Assembly: GCA_012031475.1 (NCBI GenBank)
Contig: JAAUTJ010000368.1
Coordinates: forward strand, 1 to 5,652
Direction: 5' to 3'
From: Leptolyngbyaceae cyanobacterium SM1_3_5
Lineage (GTDB): Bacteria; Cyanobacteriota; Cyanobacteriia; Elainellales; Elainellaceae
DNA length: 5,652 nt
The position numbers and the translations under genes are program-made. Below are positions 1-5,402 of this stretch, one piece after another (position 1 is the stretch's first letter; the number at the start of each line of letters is the position of its first letter). The notes beneath the pieces were generated by a model. That model saw nothing but the letters and a program-made list of their open reading frames with translations, had not been told where the DNA came from and did not search any database.

Positions 1-263
1 CCCTGTGGTGCTACGTCGAGCAGGCGTTGGAGCAACTGCCACCCACTCAGCGTTTAATCGTCGTGATGGCGCAGACTTTTCGCTGGAGCGAAACCCGCAT
101 CGCTGCCTATTTGCAGGCGGAAGGCGAAGTGATTTCGCCCAAACAGGTGCGCGAACAGTTGCGATCGAGCTATGCCCAACTTGAAGCCGCCTTGCCCGAC
201 GACATCCGCGCTATCTACCTCGAAAACCACAGCCTCAACGATTCGCCTGTTTCCGTCCCATGA
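1..263 (+). CDS. C-terminal end of a sigma-70-like (region 4-type) protein, 5' truncated by the window
   Basis: The reading frame is open from the first full codon (position 3) to the TGA at 261-263, so the gene starts outside the window; the in-frame TTG at 27 is internal. The visible 86 or so residues read like a cyanobacterial sigma-70 family region 4 helix-turn-helix. They contain ALEQLPPTQRLIVVM, the usual 'LP..QR' entry to region 4, then RWSETRIAAYLQAEGE and VREQLRSSYAQLEAALP, which would be the two helices of the DNA-binding unit. A role in promoter recognition is inferred from this pattern only; region 2 is not visible. The stop overlaps the ATG of the TPR gene (ATGA, 260-263), which suggests one operon with coupled translation. 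An unrelated HTH or helical protein remains possible. Confidence 0.6.
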   Translation, partial: LWCYVEQALEQLPPTQRLIVVMAQTFRWSETRIAAYLQAEGEVISPKQVREQLRSSYAQLEAALPDDIRAIYLENHSLNDSPVSVP

Positions 264-1297
264 AGTACCGTTTGTTGATTGCGCTGGGATCGATCGCCCT
301 TACCGCTCCCGTTCAAGCGCAAAGCCTCACCGAGCAGTTTGCACCACCCAGGGAAACGCTGACCGAGCAGCTCAATCGTCGGCCTCAAACCGATGAAATT
401 TCGATCGTGCTGCGATCGATCGCGGATCAAAACTTTCAGTACGGACGGGAAGAAGCCGCAGTGGGACGAGTGAACGAAGCGATCGCCGCTTGGCAGCAGG
501 CCGCGCTGGACTATGAACAGCTTCAAGATTTTGCTTCACTGGGCAGCGTCTACGAAAGTTTGGCAACGCTCTACACGCAGTTGGGTCGATCGCCCGAAGC
601 CGAAGATGTGCTGCGTCGCAGGTTGGCGATCGCTCGCGACACCGGAGACGAACTCGGCCAAATCTTTGCGCTCAATCGGCTTGCCGCCCTGTTGCTAGTC
701 CGGGGAAATCCGGGTGCGGCGCAAATTCTTTCTCTGGAAGCAAACCGGATCGCGCAGCAAATTGGCGATCCGGCTGGTCAAGGCTTCGCGCTCAGCAATT
801 TAGGATTGATTTCGCTGCAACTGGGGCAGACGGAAGAAGCAATCAAGCAGCTTGAAGTGGCGATCGATTTCCTCCGCCGCACCCGCGAACCTGCCGTTGC
901 CATTCGCACCCGCACCGTTCTCGGTGATGCCTACCGGACGGTGAACCAGCCGCAGGACGCCTTGCAAAATTACCTGGTTGCGCTGGACTTGTCGGAATCG
1001 ATCGCTGATCGCGCCAGTCAGTTTCGATCGATCGATGGCCTGATCGCCGTCTACAGCCAGCTTGGACAGCCGCAAATCGCGCTCGATCTGCTGCGCGATC
1101 GCCTCAACTTGGCACAGGCCAATCCGCAGCAGCAGCTTAACACGGCTCGCCTCCTGGCCGAATTTTTTGCCCAGCAGGGCGATCGCGCTCAGGCTGCGAC
1201 CTATTTTCAGTCGGCCATTGCGATCGCTCGCTACCTCGAAGATCGTCAGCAGGAAGGCTTGCTGATCAGTCGGCAGGCGAGTCTGGGCTTGCGCTAG
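260..1297 (+). CDS. secreted tetratricopeptide-repeat (TPR) protein
   Basis: This is an intact 345-residue protein. It begins with a signal peptide (MKYRLLIALGSIALTAPVQA, cleavage likely after the AQA near residue 21), so it is probably exported to the periplasm or held at an envelope face. Residues from about 55 to 340 are helical TPR-like pairs, with recognisable units such as YESLATLYTQLGRSPEAEDV, LSNLGLISLQLGQTEEAIKQ, LGDAYRTVNQPQDALQNYL and IAVYSQLGQPQIALDLL. TPR proteins are scaffolds for protein-protein contact; no catalytic domain is seen and the partner is unknown. The ATG overlaps the upstream stop (ATGA) and has no Shine-Dalgarno in front, which supports translational coupling to the sigma-like gene. 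Five HIP1 octamers lie inside the gene. Its TAG stop overlaps the stop of the convergent gene in CTAG at 1294-1297. Confidence 0.9.
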   Translation: MKYRLLIALGSIALTAPVQAQSLTEQFAPPRETLTEQLNRRPQTDEISIVLRSIADQNFQYGREEAAVGRVNEAIAAWQQAALDYEQLQDFASLGSVYESLATLYTQLGRSPEAEDVLRRRLAIARDTGDELGQIFALNRLAALLLVRGNPGAAQILSLEANRIAQQIGDPAGQGFALSNLGLISLQLGQTEEAIKQLEVAIDFLRRTREPAVAIRTRTVLGDAYRTVNQPQDALQNYLVALDLSESIADRASQFRSIDGLIAVYSQLGQPQIALDLLRDRLNLAQANPQQQLNTARLLAEFFAQQGDRAQAATYFQSAIAIARYLEDRQQEGLLISRQASLGLR

Positions 1298-1710
1298 TTG
1301 AGAAACACGCCGCCCGCTTCGTCGATCGTCAGCGTCGTGCGATCGCGGCCAAAATCTGTCGTTGCGCTCAATCGCAGTTCCAGCAGTCCGGCTGTTGTCG
1401 ATCGCAGGCTGGCCTGAAGCAAGCCGCCATCTTGTCGCCGGAAGGTCAGCGTTGTTGGCGTGGCAAGATTGCGGAGCATAATTTCACCGTTGCCGCCGAG
1501 CGATCGATACTGCGTGTCGCCAATCACTTCATAGTCGATCGCCGCTCCGGTTTCGTTAATCATCGCGATCGAAATTTGATCGCCAATTGGGGAAGTCGTC
1601 AGGATCGGCAGCGGCAAAGGAGCTTGAGCATTCAGAGGTGCGACACCAAGGGCGATCGCAGGCAGCGGTGCAAGCAGCAAGCCGCCGATTAGATAAATCA
1701 GTGTTTTCAT
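1294..1710 (-). CDS. small secreted beta-rich hypothetical protein
   Basis: I chose the ATG at 1710 because it puts a clean signal peptide at the start (MKTLIYLIGGLLLAPLPAIA, with a second possible cleavage at LNAQA near residue 30). An in-frame TTG at 1737 would only add nine polar residues. The mature part, about 108 residues, looks beta-rich: ISIAMINETGAAIDYEVIGD, then YRSLGGNGEIMLRNLATPTT, then LELRLSATTDFGRDRTTLTI, ending in GGVFLN. It has no cysteine and no catalytic motif that I can see. It resembles unnamed cyanobacterial secreted proteins by general feel, but I cannot name a family. The gene is convergent with the TPR gene and shares CTAG as overlapping stop codons. It is divergent from the gene at 1891. 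Confidence 0.8.
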   Translation of the reverse strand: MKTLIYLIGGLLLAPLPAIALGVAPLNAQAPLPLPILTTSPIGDQISIAMINETGAAIDYEVIGDTQYRSLGGNGEIMLRNLATPTTLTFRRQDGGLLQASLRSTTAGLLELRLSATTDFGRDRTTLTIDEAGGVFLN

Positions 1711-1890
1711 ATTTTGTGAAGAAATCGCTATTGGCAATTTACGCTAGTTGTGCTGCTTGAACCGTGCATTTTCACAAAAATTTTAAGGACATCTACTGAA
1801 CAGACGAGGCGATCGCGTCGGCTAGATTACGTTTGAGGCCTGCTGTTCTACCGCACTGATCAACAGAATTGCACCCAGGAGATTTTTTTC
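1711..1890. promoter_or_regulatory. divergent intergenic region with a 9-bp inverted repeat
   Basis: This 180-bp gap separates two genes transcribed away from each other, so promoters for both should lie here. The visible structure is a perfect inverted repeat, TTTTGTGAA at 1712-1720 and TTCACAAAA at 1771-1779, next to a self-complementary AAAATTTT at 1777-1784. A HIP1 octamer lies at 1809-1816. TTGAAC at 1757-1762 could be a -35 box for the rightward gene, but no convincing -10 follows at the right spacing, so I do not assign a promoter. A strong Shine-Dalgarno, AGGAGA at 1877-1882, lies 8 bases before the ATG at 1891. Confidence 0.4.
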
Positions 1891-2634
1891 ATGCTGAATC
1901 GCTTAAAGCTGGCTGGAATCGGAGTGGCGATCGCTTGCACCAGCTTCATTCCTACGCCAACCCTCGCTCAAACCACCGCTCCAACTCCAGTTCAAACTTC
2001 AGTCCGCGAGGCTGTCACCTTCTCCTGTCGCGATTCCGAAGCCGCCATCCGCCGCAAAATGGCGCAGTGGTCGCAGTCGGCCAACTCGCTTTTACATCGG
2101 CTACCAGCAGGTCAGCGCCGACAACCAAAATCCGATCGTGGTGCGGTTTGACAACGGACGGCGAACCTGGTGTCAAACCACTTACGAAACCAGCAACGAT
2201 GACAGTCGCGGCTATGGCTTGGTGTGGAACGGACAGGGTGTGCTGTATGCCGTCTTTTCTTCAACAGGCACACAAGGCACACCCAGCCAGGATTTTTCGC
2301 CGTTTTTGCCATGCGCGGCTGGCTAACCAGCTACGGAAACGGCGGCGGCGCAAAAGCTGCCGTTCTTGCCCGCATCAATCCGACAACGGGCAATGTCACA
2401 GCCGCCACGTTTCTCTCTAGCGTCCTCACGTCAGGTCGCACGAATTCAATTCAGGTGACGGGGCTGAACCTGCGGGCTGACCGTCTCCTGGTCGAAGCCG
2501 ATTCCTGGTTCGCACCCCGCCGGATCGATCGCCAGCCAATGCAGTGCAGCGGCTCCTCTCCATTCCGCTATCGACTCGAATTCAGCGGCAATCTGCAAAC
2601 GGTAATTCGGGCAAGTGCCGATCGCTGCTCTTAG
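1891..2634 (+). pseudogene. secreted conserved hypothetical protein, broken by two compensating frameshifts
   Basis: The protein starts at ATG 1891 behind AGGAGA (1877-1882) with a signal peptide ending in TPTLAQ. Frame 1 runs to about 2088 (VTFSCRDSEAAIRR to SANS). Similarity-like sequence then continues in frame 2 (FYIGYQQVSADNQ, VVRFDNGRRTWCQTTYE, GYGLVWNGQGVLYAVFSSTG, SQDF) to about 2305. It returns to frame 1 (MRGWLTSYGNGGGAKAAVLA, NPTTGN, EADSWFAPRR, QPMQCSGSSPFRYRLEF, ASADRC) to TAG 2632-2634. The first shift behaves as one extra base next to CTTTT at 2089-2093; the second behaves as one missing base in the T5 run 2303-2307. Together they restore the frame, giving a virtual product of about 247 residues. 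No known enzyme motif is visible, and its function is unknown. Either it is a pseudogene or the sequence carries two indel errors. Four cysteines in the mature part could pair in the periplasm. Confidence 0.7.
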
Positions 2635-2643
2635 CTTCAGAAC

Positions 2644-2677
2644 AAAATCGCTTCTGCTTGCGAGCAGCGCGATTTTT
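2644..2677 (+). terminator. intrinsic terminator after the secreted-protein gene
   Basis: The outer arms AAAATCGC (2644-2651) and GCGATTTT (2669-2676) are perfect complements. The inner arms CTGCT (2654-2658) and AGCAG (2663-2667) close a TGCG loop. A run of five T follows on the + strand (2673-2677), and the matching A run on the left would let it also work on the - strand. It lies 10 bases after the TAG at 2634, where a terminator for that gene is expected. Confidence 0.8.
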
Positions 2678-2701
2678 CACGACGGGCAAAACCAAACTTG
2701 A

Positions 2702-3042
2702 GGAAACCTCGATTCATTCAGTGCTGTCACTTCAACAATTACGGTGACAGAGGTGGGGTGCATCCGTTGCGATCGAACAATGAAACGATCGCCCAGCAGT
2801 ATCGAGACATTCTGTTAAACAGCGACGAGCTAACAGTAATTGATGTTTCACCTACGATCGCAGAAATCGCCGCACGACTCAGAGCAGAGCGCAATCTGCG
2901 AACACCCGATGCAATTCAACTGGCAACCGCGATCGACTCAGGCGCAACATTTTTTCTTACCAATAATGCAGGTCTTCCAACAATACCGGAATTGCAGATT
3001 TTAGTATTGGACAATTTTAGTATTGGACAATTAAGGGCTTGA
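2702..3042 (+). pseudogene. VapC-like PIN-domain toxin, N-terminally truncated and frameshifted
   Basis: The C-terminal two thirds of a PIN ribonuclease of type II toxin-antitoxin modules is readable. Frame 2 gives SAVTSTITVTEVG (2720-2758), with the second conserved acidic residue in TEV. Frame 1 then continues with VHPLRSNNETIAQQYRDILL, AARLRAERNLRTPDAIQLAT (the conserved Asp in TPDA) and SGATFFLTNN. One G is missing from the G4 run at 2754-2757, which separates the two frames. The first half, with the first catalytic Asp of 'LDTN', is absent: an in-frame TGA lies at 2699-2701 and the upstream DNA is a terminator. The last acidic position, usually Asp in FLTND, is Asn. A 16-bp tandem duplication has lengthened the C-terminus. 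No intact VapB-type antitoxin is adjacent. It should be inactive as a nuclease. An open frame from TTG 2698 to 3042 exists but does not begin in family sequence. Confidence 0.8.
2998..3029 (+). repeat. 16-bp perfect tandem duplication at the 3' end of the PIN relic
   Basis: ATTTTAGTATTGGACA occurs at 2998-3013 and again directly at 3014-3029. With a single copy the PIN frame would end ILVLDN and then TAA, which is where such proteins usually end. With two copies the frame is shifted past that stop and reads on as FSIGQLRA to the TGA at 3040-3042. Confidence 0.95.
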
Positions 3043-3052
3043 GATTTTGGGG

Positions 3053-3105
3053 CGATCGCGTCAGGTTGTGAAGGGGCGATCGATCAGCTTATGGAAAGGC
3101 GATCG
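3053..3105. repeat. cluster of HIP1-core palindromes (CGATCG)
   Basis: CGATCG occurs at 3053-3058, 3077-3082 and 3100-3105, the first and last as full GCGATCGC octamers. HIP1 is an abundant cyanobacterial repeat. The cluster fills the gap between the PIN relic and the DUF433 stub, and its right-hand copy sits inside the stub where the antitoxin similarity stops. Confidence 0.75.
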
Positions 3106-3212
3106 CTCCAAACGACAATATTTTGCACCCAAATTCGATGTCCGGCAATCCTCGCTCTGCCGCCACAAATTCCAGGCGTGATTTCGATATGTTCACTAAT
3201 GACAGGTTCCAT
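3084..3212 (-). pseudogene. DUF433 antitoxin, N-terminal stub
   Basis: The ATG at 3212 opens a 42-residue frame ending at TGA 3084-3086. It contains the hallmark N-terminal half of DUF433 proteins: HIEITPGICGGRARIAGHRI followed by WVQNIVVWSDRL. The Gly-Ile-Cys-Gly-Gly and RIAGHRI motifs are very characteristic. Family members are usually about 75 residues, and the C-terminal helical part that should follow (L-S-P-E-E-I, then AALAYY-like) is missing here. After WSDRL the frame reads ISIS-like residues and stops. DUF433 proteins are usually antitoxins paired with a PIN-like DUF5615 toxin; no such toxin is seen downstream. The similarity ends at the HIP1 octamer 3099-3106. I infer a deletion relic. 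Expression as a small peptide cannot be excluded. Confidence 0.75.
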
Positions 3213-3249
3213 ATTGTTTGTATGTAGTGAAAGCTAACTACGTGAATAA

Positions 3250-4124
3250 CTACGACAAACGATTTCTACCTGAACAGATATCACAGTCCTCAAGCCCAGC
3301 CCTCATAAAAATTTCAGGACTGCTGCTCTTGATGTTATTAAATTGCTTGTCATTGCTGTAGAAGTATTGCCCTACTAAACTCCACCATACGTAGCAATTT
3401 GGATCGAAATGATACTTCGTATTAGATTTCTTTACATTTCCAATGTAATTGCCAGATAGATTTCTACGTCGTTCTGTAGGAAGATTAGCAACTGCAAAAA
3501 GCCTTTCACTAAGTTCATTTAGCTGCCTGCGTAAATTCTTAGATTCAGATTTGTACTGCTCTTTGGCTTGACGAAGTTGAGTAAGCTGGGCAAGTAACTG
3601 ATTTATTCTTTGCTTTTGAGAAGATATTTCTTGAGATGCTTGTTTCACGTACTCATCGAAAGTTGCAATCTGCGCTCGCAGGTCGCGATTTTGATTATTA
3701 GATTCTGTAATATCTCTGCTTAGTTGATCAATTCTAAATTGTTTGCCATTGTTGATCCGTTCGAGTCTAGCTACTTCATCTTGTAGAGCAGAAGAGCTTA
3801 ACTGAAGCTCAGAAATTTCTTCTTCAAGCTGTGCTATTTCTTCAGTTTTTTCTCTAACTCTTTGTACAAGACTTCGATTGTTCTGCGAAATATCGCTTAC
3901 AGTTGCCGCTAGGCTGTCTCTCTCGTTAATTAACTCATTAAGGCTTAATCTGAGTTGTCTTTCATCTGTACTGATTCCCCAAACTAATGAATTTCTCAAT
4001 AATTCTTCTAGCTGGCGAATTATTAGAGGTGTAGCAGGACTTACGTTTCTCGAATTTCTTGCAACCTCGGTTGATAGTCTTTCAAGTAGCTCTTCAACTG
4101 TAGTTGTCGAATTGCTAGTCTCAT
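3250..4124 (-). CDS. coiled-coil protein with C-terminal Ada-like metal-binding module; start unresolved
   Basis: The frame ending at TAG 3250-3252 is open back to 4134 and coding-like throughout (VEELLERLSTEVARNSRN, then TPLIIRQLEELLRNSL). In that frame there is no ATG, GTG or TTG before TTG 3999, which would give 249 residues. An ATG with a fair AGGA box lies at 4124 (ATGAGACTAGC) but is one frame off. A single missing base between 4124 and about 4044 would give about 291 residues, so I take 4124 as the likely original start. Most of the protein is a charged heptad-like coiled coil (TEEIAQLEEEISELQLSSSA; LLAQLTQLRQAKEQYKSESK). The last 65 residues resemble the Ada-type metal-binding fold of 'GNxxTKKYH..C...AGxxPCxxC': YIGNVKKSNTKYHFDPNC, a 40-residue insert, then MRAGLEDCDIC. 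Likely ligands are His, Cys and CxxC. No membrane segment is seen. The gene is AT-rich with no HIP1, unlike its neighbours, so transfer is likely. Function unknown. Confidence 0.75.
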
Positions 4125-4138
4125 AAATTCCTGTTCAG

Positions 4139-4144
4139 ATTATA
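4139..4144 (-). promoter_or_regulatory. candidate -10 box upstream of the coiled-coil gene
   Basis: On the - strand this reads TATAAT, a perfect -10 hexamer. A TTGTAA lies 15 bases upstream, closer than usual. Transcription would start near 4132, leaving only about eight bases before the ATG at 4124, which is too short for a normal ribosome site. That favours either a later start or a chance match. Confidence 0.3.
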
Positions 4145-4172
4145 AACTTAAATCACTCCTTACAAGGCAGAT

Positions 4173-4262
4173 CGATCGCCTCTGTAGAAACTATCAATCA
4201 AGGAGCGATCGATGGAAAGGAAAATCGATCGCTTTGTCGAAGATGGGAATGGGGGGCGATCG
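4173..4262. repeat. second cluster of HIP1-core palindromes (CGATCG)
   Basis: CGATCG occurs at 4173-4178, 4206-4211, 4226-4231 and 4257-4262, four copies in 90 bases, none extended to the full octamer. The stretch is otherwise non-coding in appearance. On the - strand it is the sequence the AraC stub would have run into before the IS came in (ILDRPPFPSS..., stop TAA 4160-4162), and that continuation does not look like AraC family sequence. Confidence 0.7.
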
Positions 4263-4266
4263 AGAA
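4262..4266. repeat. target-site duplication, left copy (GAGAA)
   Basis: GAGAA directly precedes the left inverted repeat and is repeated right after the right one at 5403-5407. Counting the next T makes it GAGAAT on both sides, but the 5-bp reading keeps the inverted repeats perfectly symmetrical. Confidence 0.75.
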
Positions 4267-4289
4267 TAGAACTTACGCATTGACAGAAG
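4267..4289 (+). repeat. left terminal inverted repeat of the IS
   Basis: It begins TAGAACTTACGCATTGACAG and continues with AAG. It matches the reverse complement of 5380-5402 at all 23 positions. Similarity stops inside at 4290 and outside at 4266. Confidence 0.92.
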
Positions 4290-4304
4290 TGGCAATGTCT
4301 GGAG

Positions 4305-5328
4305 TCAGGAAGCAGTGGGTTTAGGAAGATTTTCCAAAATAAACTGACGGGTGACGGGCACAAACAACTGACGTGACACCTGATACAGGTCATCGATTAA
4401 CCCCTCAACTCGCATCGTTTACAGCTTGCAAAAAGCTTGCAGCGCACAGAAGCAATGCGTTCGGATGGCGGCCTCTGTTCGCACTTGGAAGCGTTCAATG
4501 TTGCACACTTGCTTGATGACGCGATGAAAGCTCTCAATTTGCCAATGCCGATCGTGAATCTGGCGAAAATCTTGGCGATTGAGTTGGCGCAATTCGGTCT
4601 TGTCTGGCAGGTGCATGATGTAGTAGCGAACCTCGTTTTTGAAGCTCTGGCAAAACACTTTGACCCAGCCAAACTCTTTGAGATAGACCACCAAACCGGA
4701 CTCAGGAATTGTCAGCGATCGCACCTGCACTGGAATCCCTCGTTCCAGCGAGACCTGGCGATTCTCAGCAATCCCAAACAGAAAACCCACCTTCTCGTTT
4801 CTCTTGAAACTTCAGATTTTCAATCCCAGAATACCAACTATCGCCTGTCACCCAGACCGGTTGCAGCCCCCAGGCCTGCACTTGTGCGACCAGTTCACGA
4901 AAGTACTCGTTCTTGGTTTTGCCCTCCCGTTTGTCATCGACGCGAAAGTTCACCGAATACGATGTGCCTGTGACATCGGTGTAGTACAAGGTGATTAAGT
5001 TGATGCTCTTGACGGTGCGCTTGTGTTTGCCTGACCAGAAGTAGTCGATTAACTCACTCTTGCGCGGGTCGCTGTCAGGTTTATCGAGGACGCTATCGTC
5101 CCCACTGCCAATGCCGCCAGCCAGAATCAGATGGTGTTTCACCTCATCGAACAAGTCACGGGGGGTGTAATTCTCACGCAGCAGAAACCGATTGACACTA
5201 TCGTGACTCAACTCCTCCATCACCTCAGACAAGAGAACACAACTGACATATTTGGGTTCTGCCAACAAAAACAAGATGTAGAGCGAGCAAGTACATTTGG
5301 CAGTTGACGGCTTCGATGGTTCTCTCAT
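4305..5328 (-). pseudogene. IS701/IS4-like DDE transposase, one frameshift and one nonsense codon
   Basis: A complete transposase of about 340 residues is readable in pieces. From ATG 5328 come an N-terminal helical region (MEELSHDSVNRFLLRENYTP), the first Asp in GSGDDSVLDK, then FWSGKHKRTVKSINLITLYY and the second Asp in WVTGDSWYSGIENL. At about 4790-4791 one extra G shifts the frame. The next piece begins VGFLFGIAENRQVSLERGIP and carries the catalytic Glu in HWQIESFHRVIKQVCNIERF, an E-(6)-K arrangement typical of the IS4 superfamily. At 4419-4421 an in-frame TAA follows CALQAFCKL. The same frame then continues TMRVEGLIDDLYQVSRQLFV and FILENLP to TGA 4305-4307, so the stop looks like GAA changed to TAA. 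A GTG at 5331 is an alternative start. The product would be inactive, losing the Glu-bearing C-terminal half. Confidence 0.88.
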
Positions 5329-5379
5329 CACTGGCTTCGAGGGGCTACGAGACTATCCTCAACCCGCCACACTTCCCTC

Positions 5380-5402
5380 CTTCTGTCAATGCGTAAGTTC
5401 TA
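5380..5402 (-). repeat. right terminal inverted repeat of the IS
   Basis: It ends ...CTGTCAATGCGTAAGTTCTA on the + strand and is the exact reverse complement of 4267-4289. It is followed at once by the GAGAA direct repeat. Confidence 0.92.

Larger units (their letters stand above)
4267..5402 (-). mobile_element. insertion sequence, IS701/IS4-like, 1136 bp, inactive
   Basis: Both ends are visible: 23-bp perfect terminal inverted repeats (4267-4289 and 5380-5402) flanked by GAGAA direct repeats (4262-4266 and 5403-5407). Almost the whole interior is one transposase reading frame on the - strand (5328 to 4305), 16 bases from the left repeat and about 50 from the right. The transposase has a frameshift and an in-frame stop, so the copy cannot move by itself, although its ends are intact and could be used in trans. 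Removing the element plus one GAGAA joins the AraC stub to the HIP1-core-rich DNA at 4261. The family is assigned from the transposase; IS701 usually makes 4-bp duplications, so the family name is tentative. Confidence 0.9.

Noticed and set aside
215..1075. Several 60-100 residue frames on both strands inside the TPR gene
   Set aside because: They are shadows of a well-supported 345-residue frame with a signal peptide and repeats.
1869..2420. 183-residue + strand open frame starting at 1869
   Set aside because: Its composition (many His, Ser, Arg, Pro) is that of a shadow frame. The signal peptide, Shine-Dalgarno and conserved-looking segments belong to frames 1 and 2.
1891..2634. Assignment of the secreted protein to the COP23 family
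   Set aside because: It is a cyanobacterial secreted protein with cysteines, but the typical COP23 opening (FYCG-like) and layout are not seen.
2702..3212. PIN and DUF433 as a working toxin-antitoxin pair
   Set aside because: They are convergent, not an operon, both lack essential halves, and DUF433 usually pairs with a different PIN-like family (DUF5615).
3235..3254. Short direct repeat TAACTACG at 3235-3242 and 3247-3254
   Set aside because: Eight bases in A/T-rich DNA at a gene end is within chance, and no linked feature gives it meaning.
4160..4393. 77-residue - strand open frame spanning the left IS end
   Set aside because: Its first part is an out-of-frame reading of the transposase tail and inverted repeat. 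Its second part is only the post-junction continuation of the AraC stub.
4437..4973. 178-residue + strand open frame across the IS
   Set aside because: It is antisense to the transposase, whose DDE motifs are clear on the - strand, and it begins and ends without any plausible gene context.
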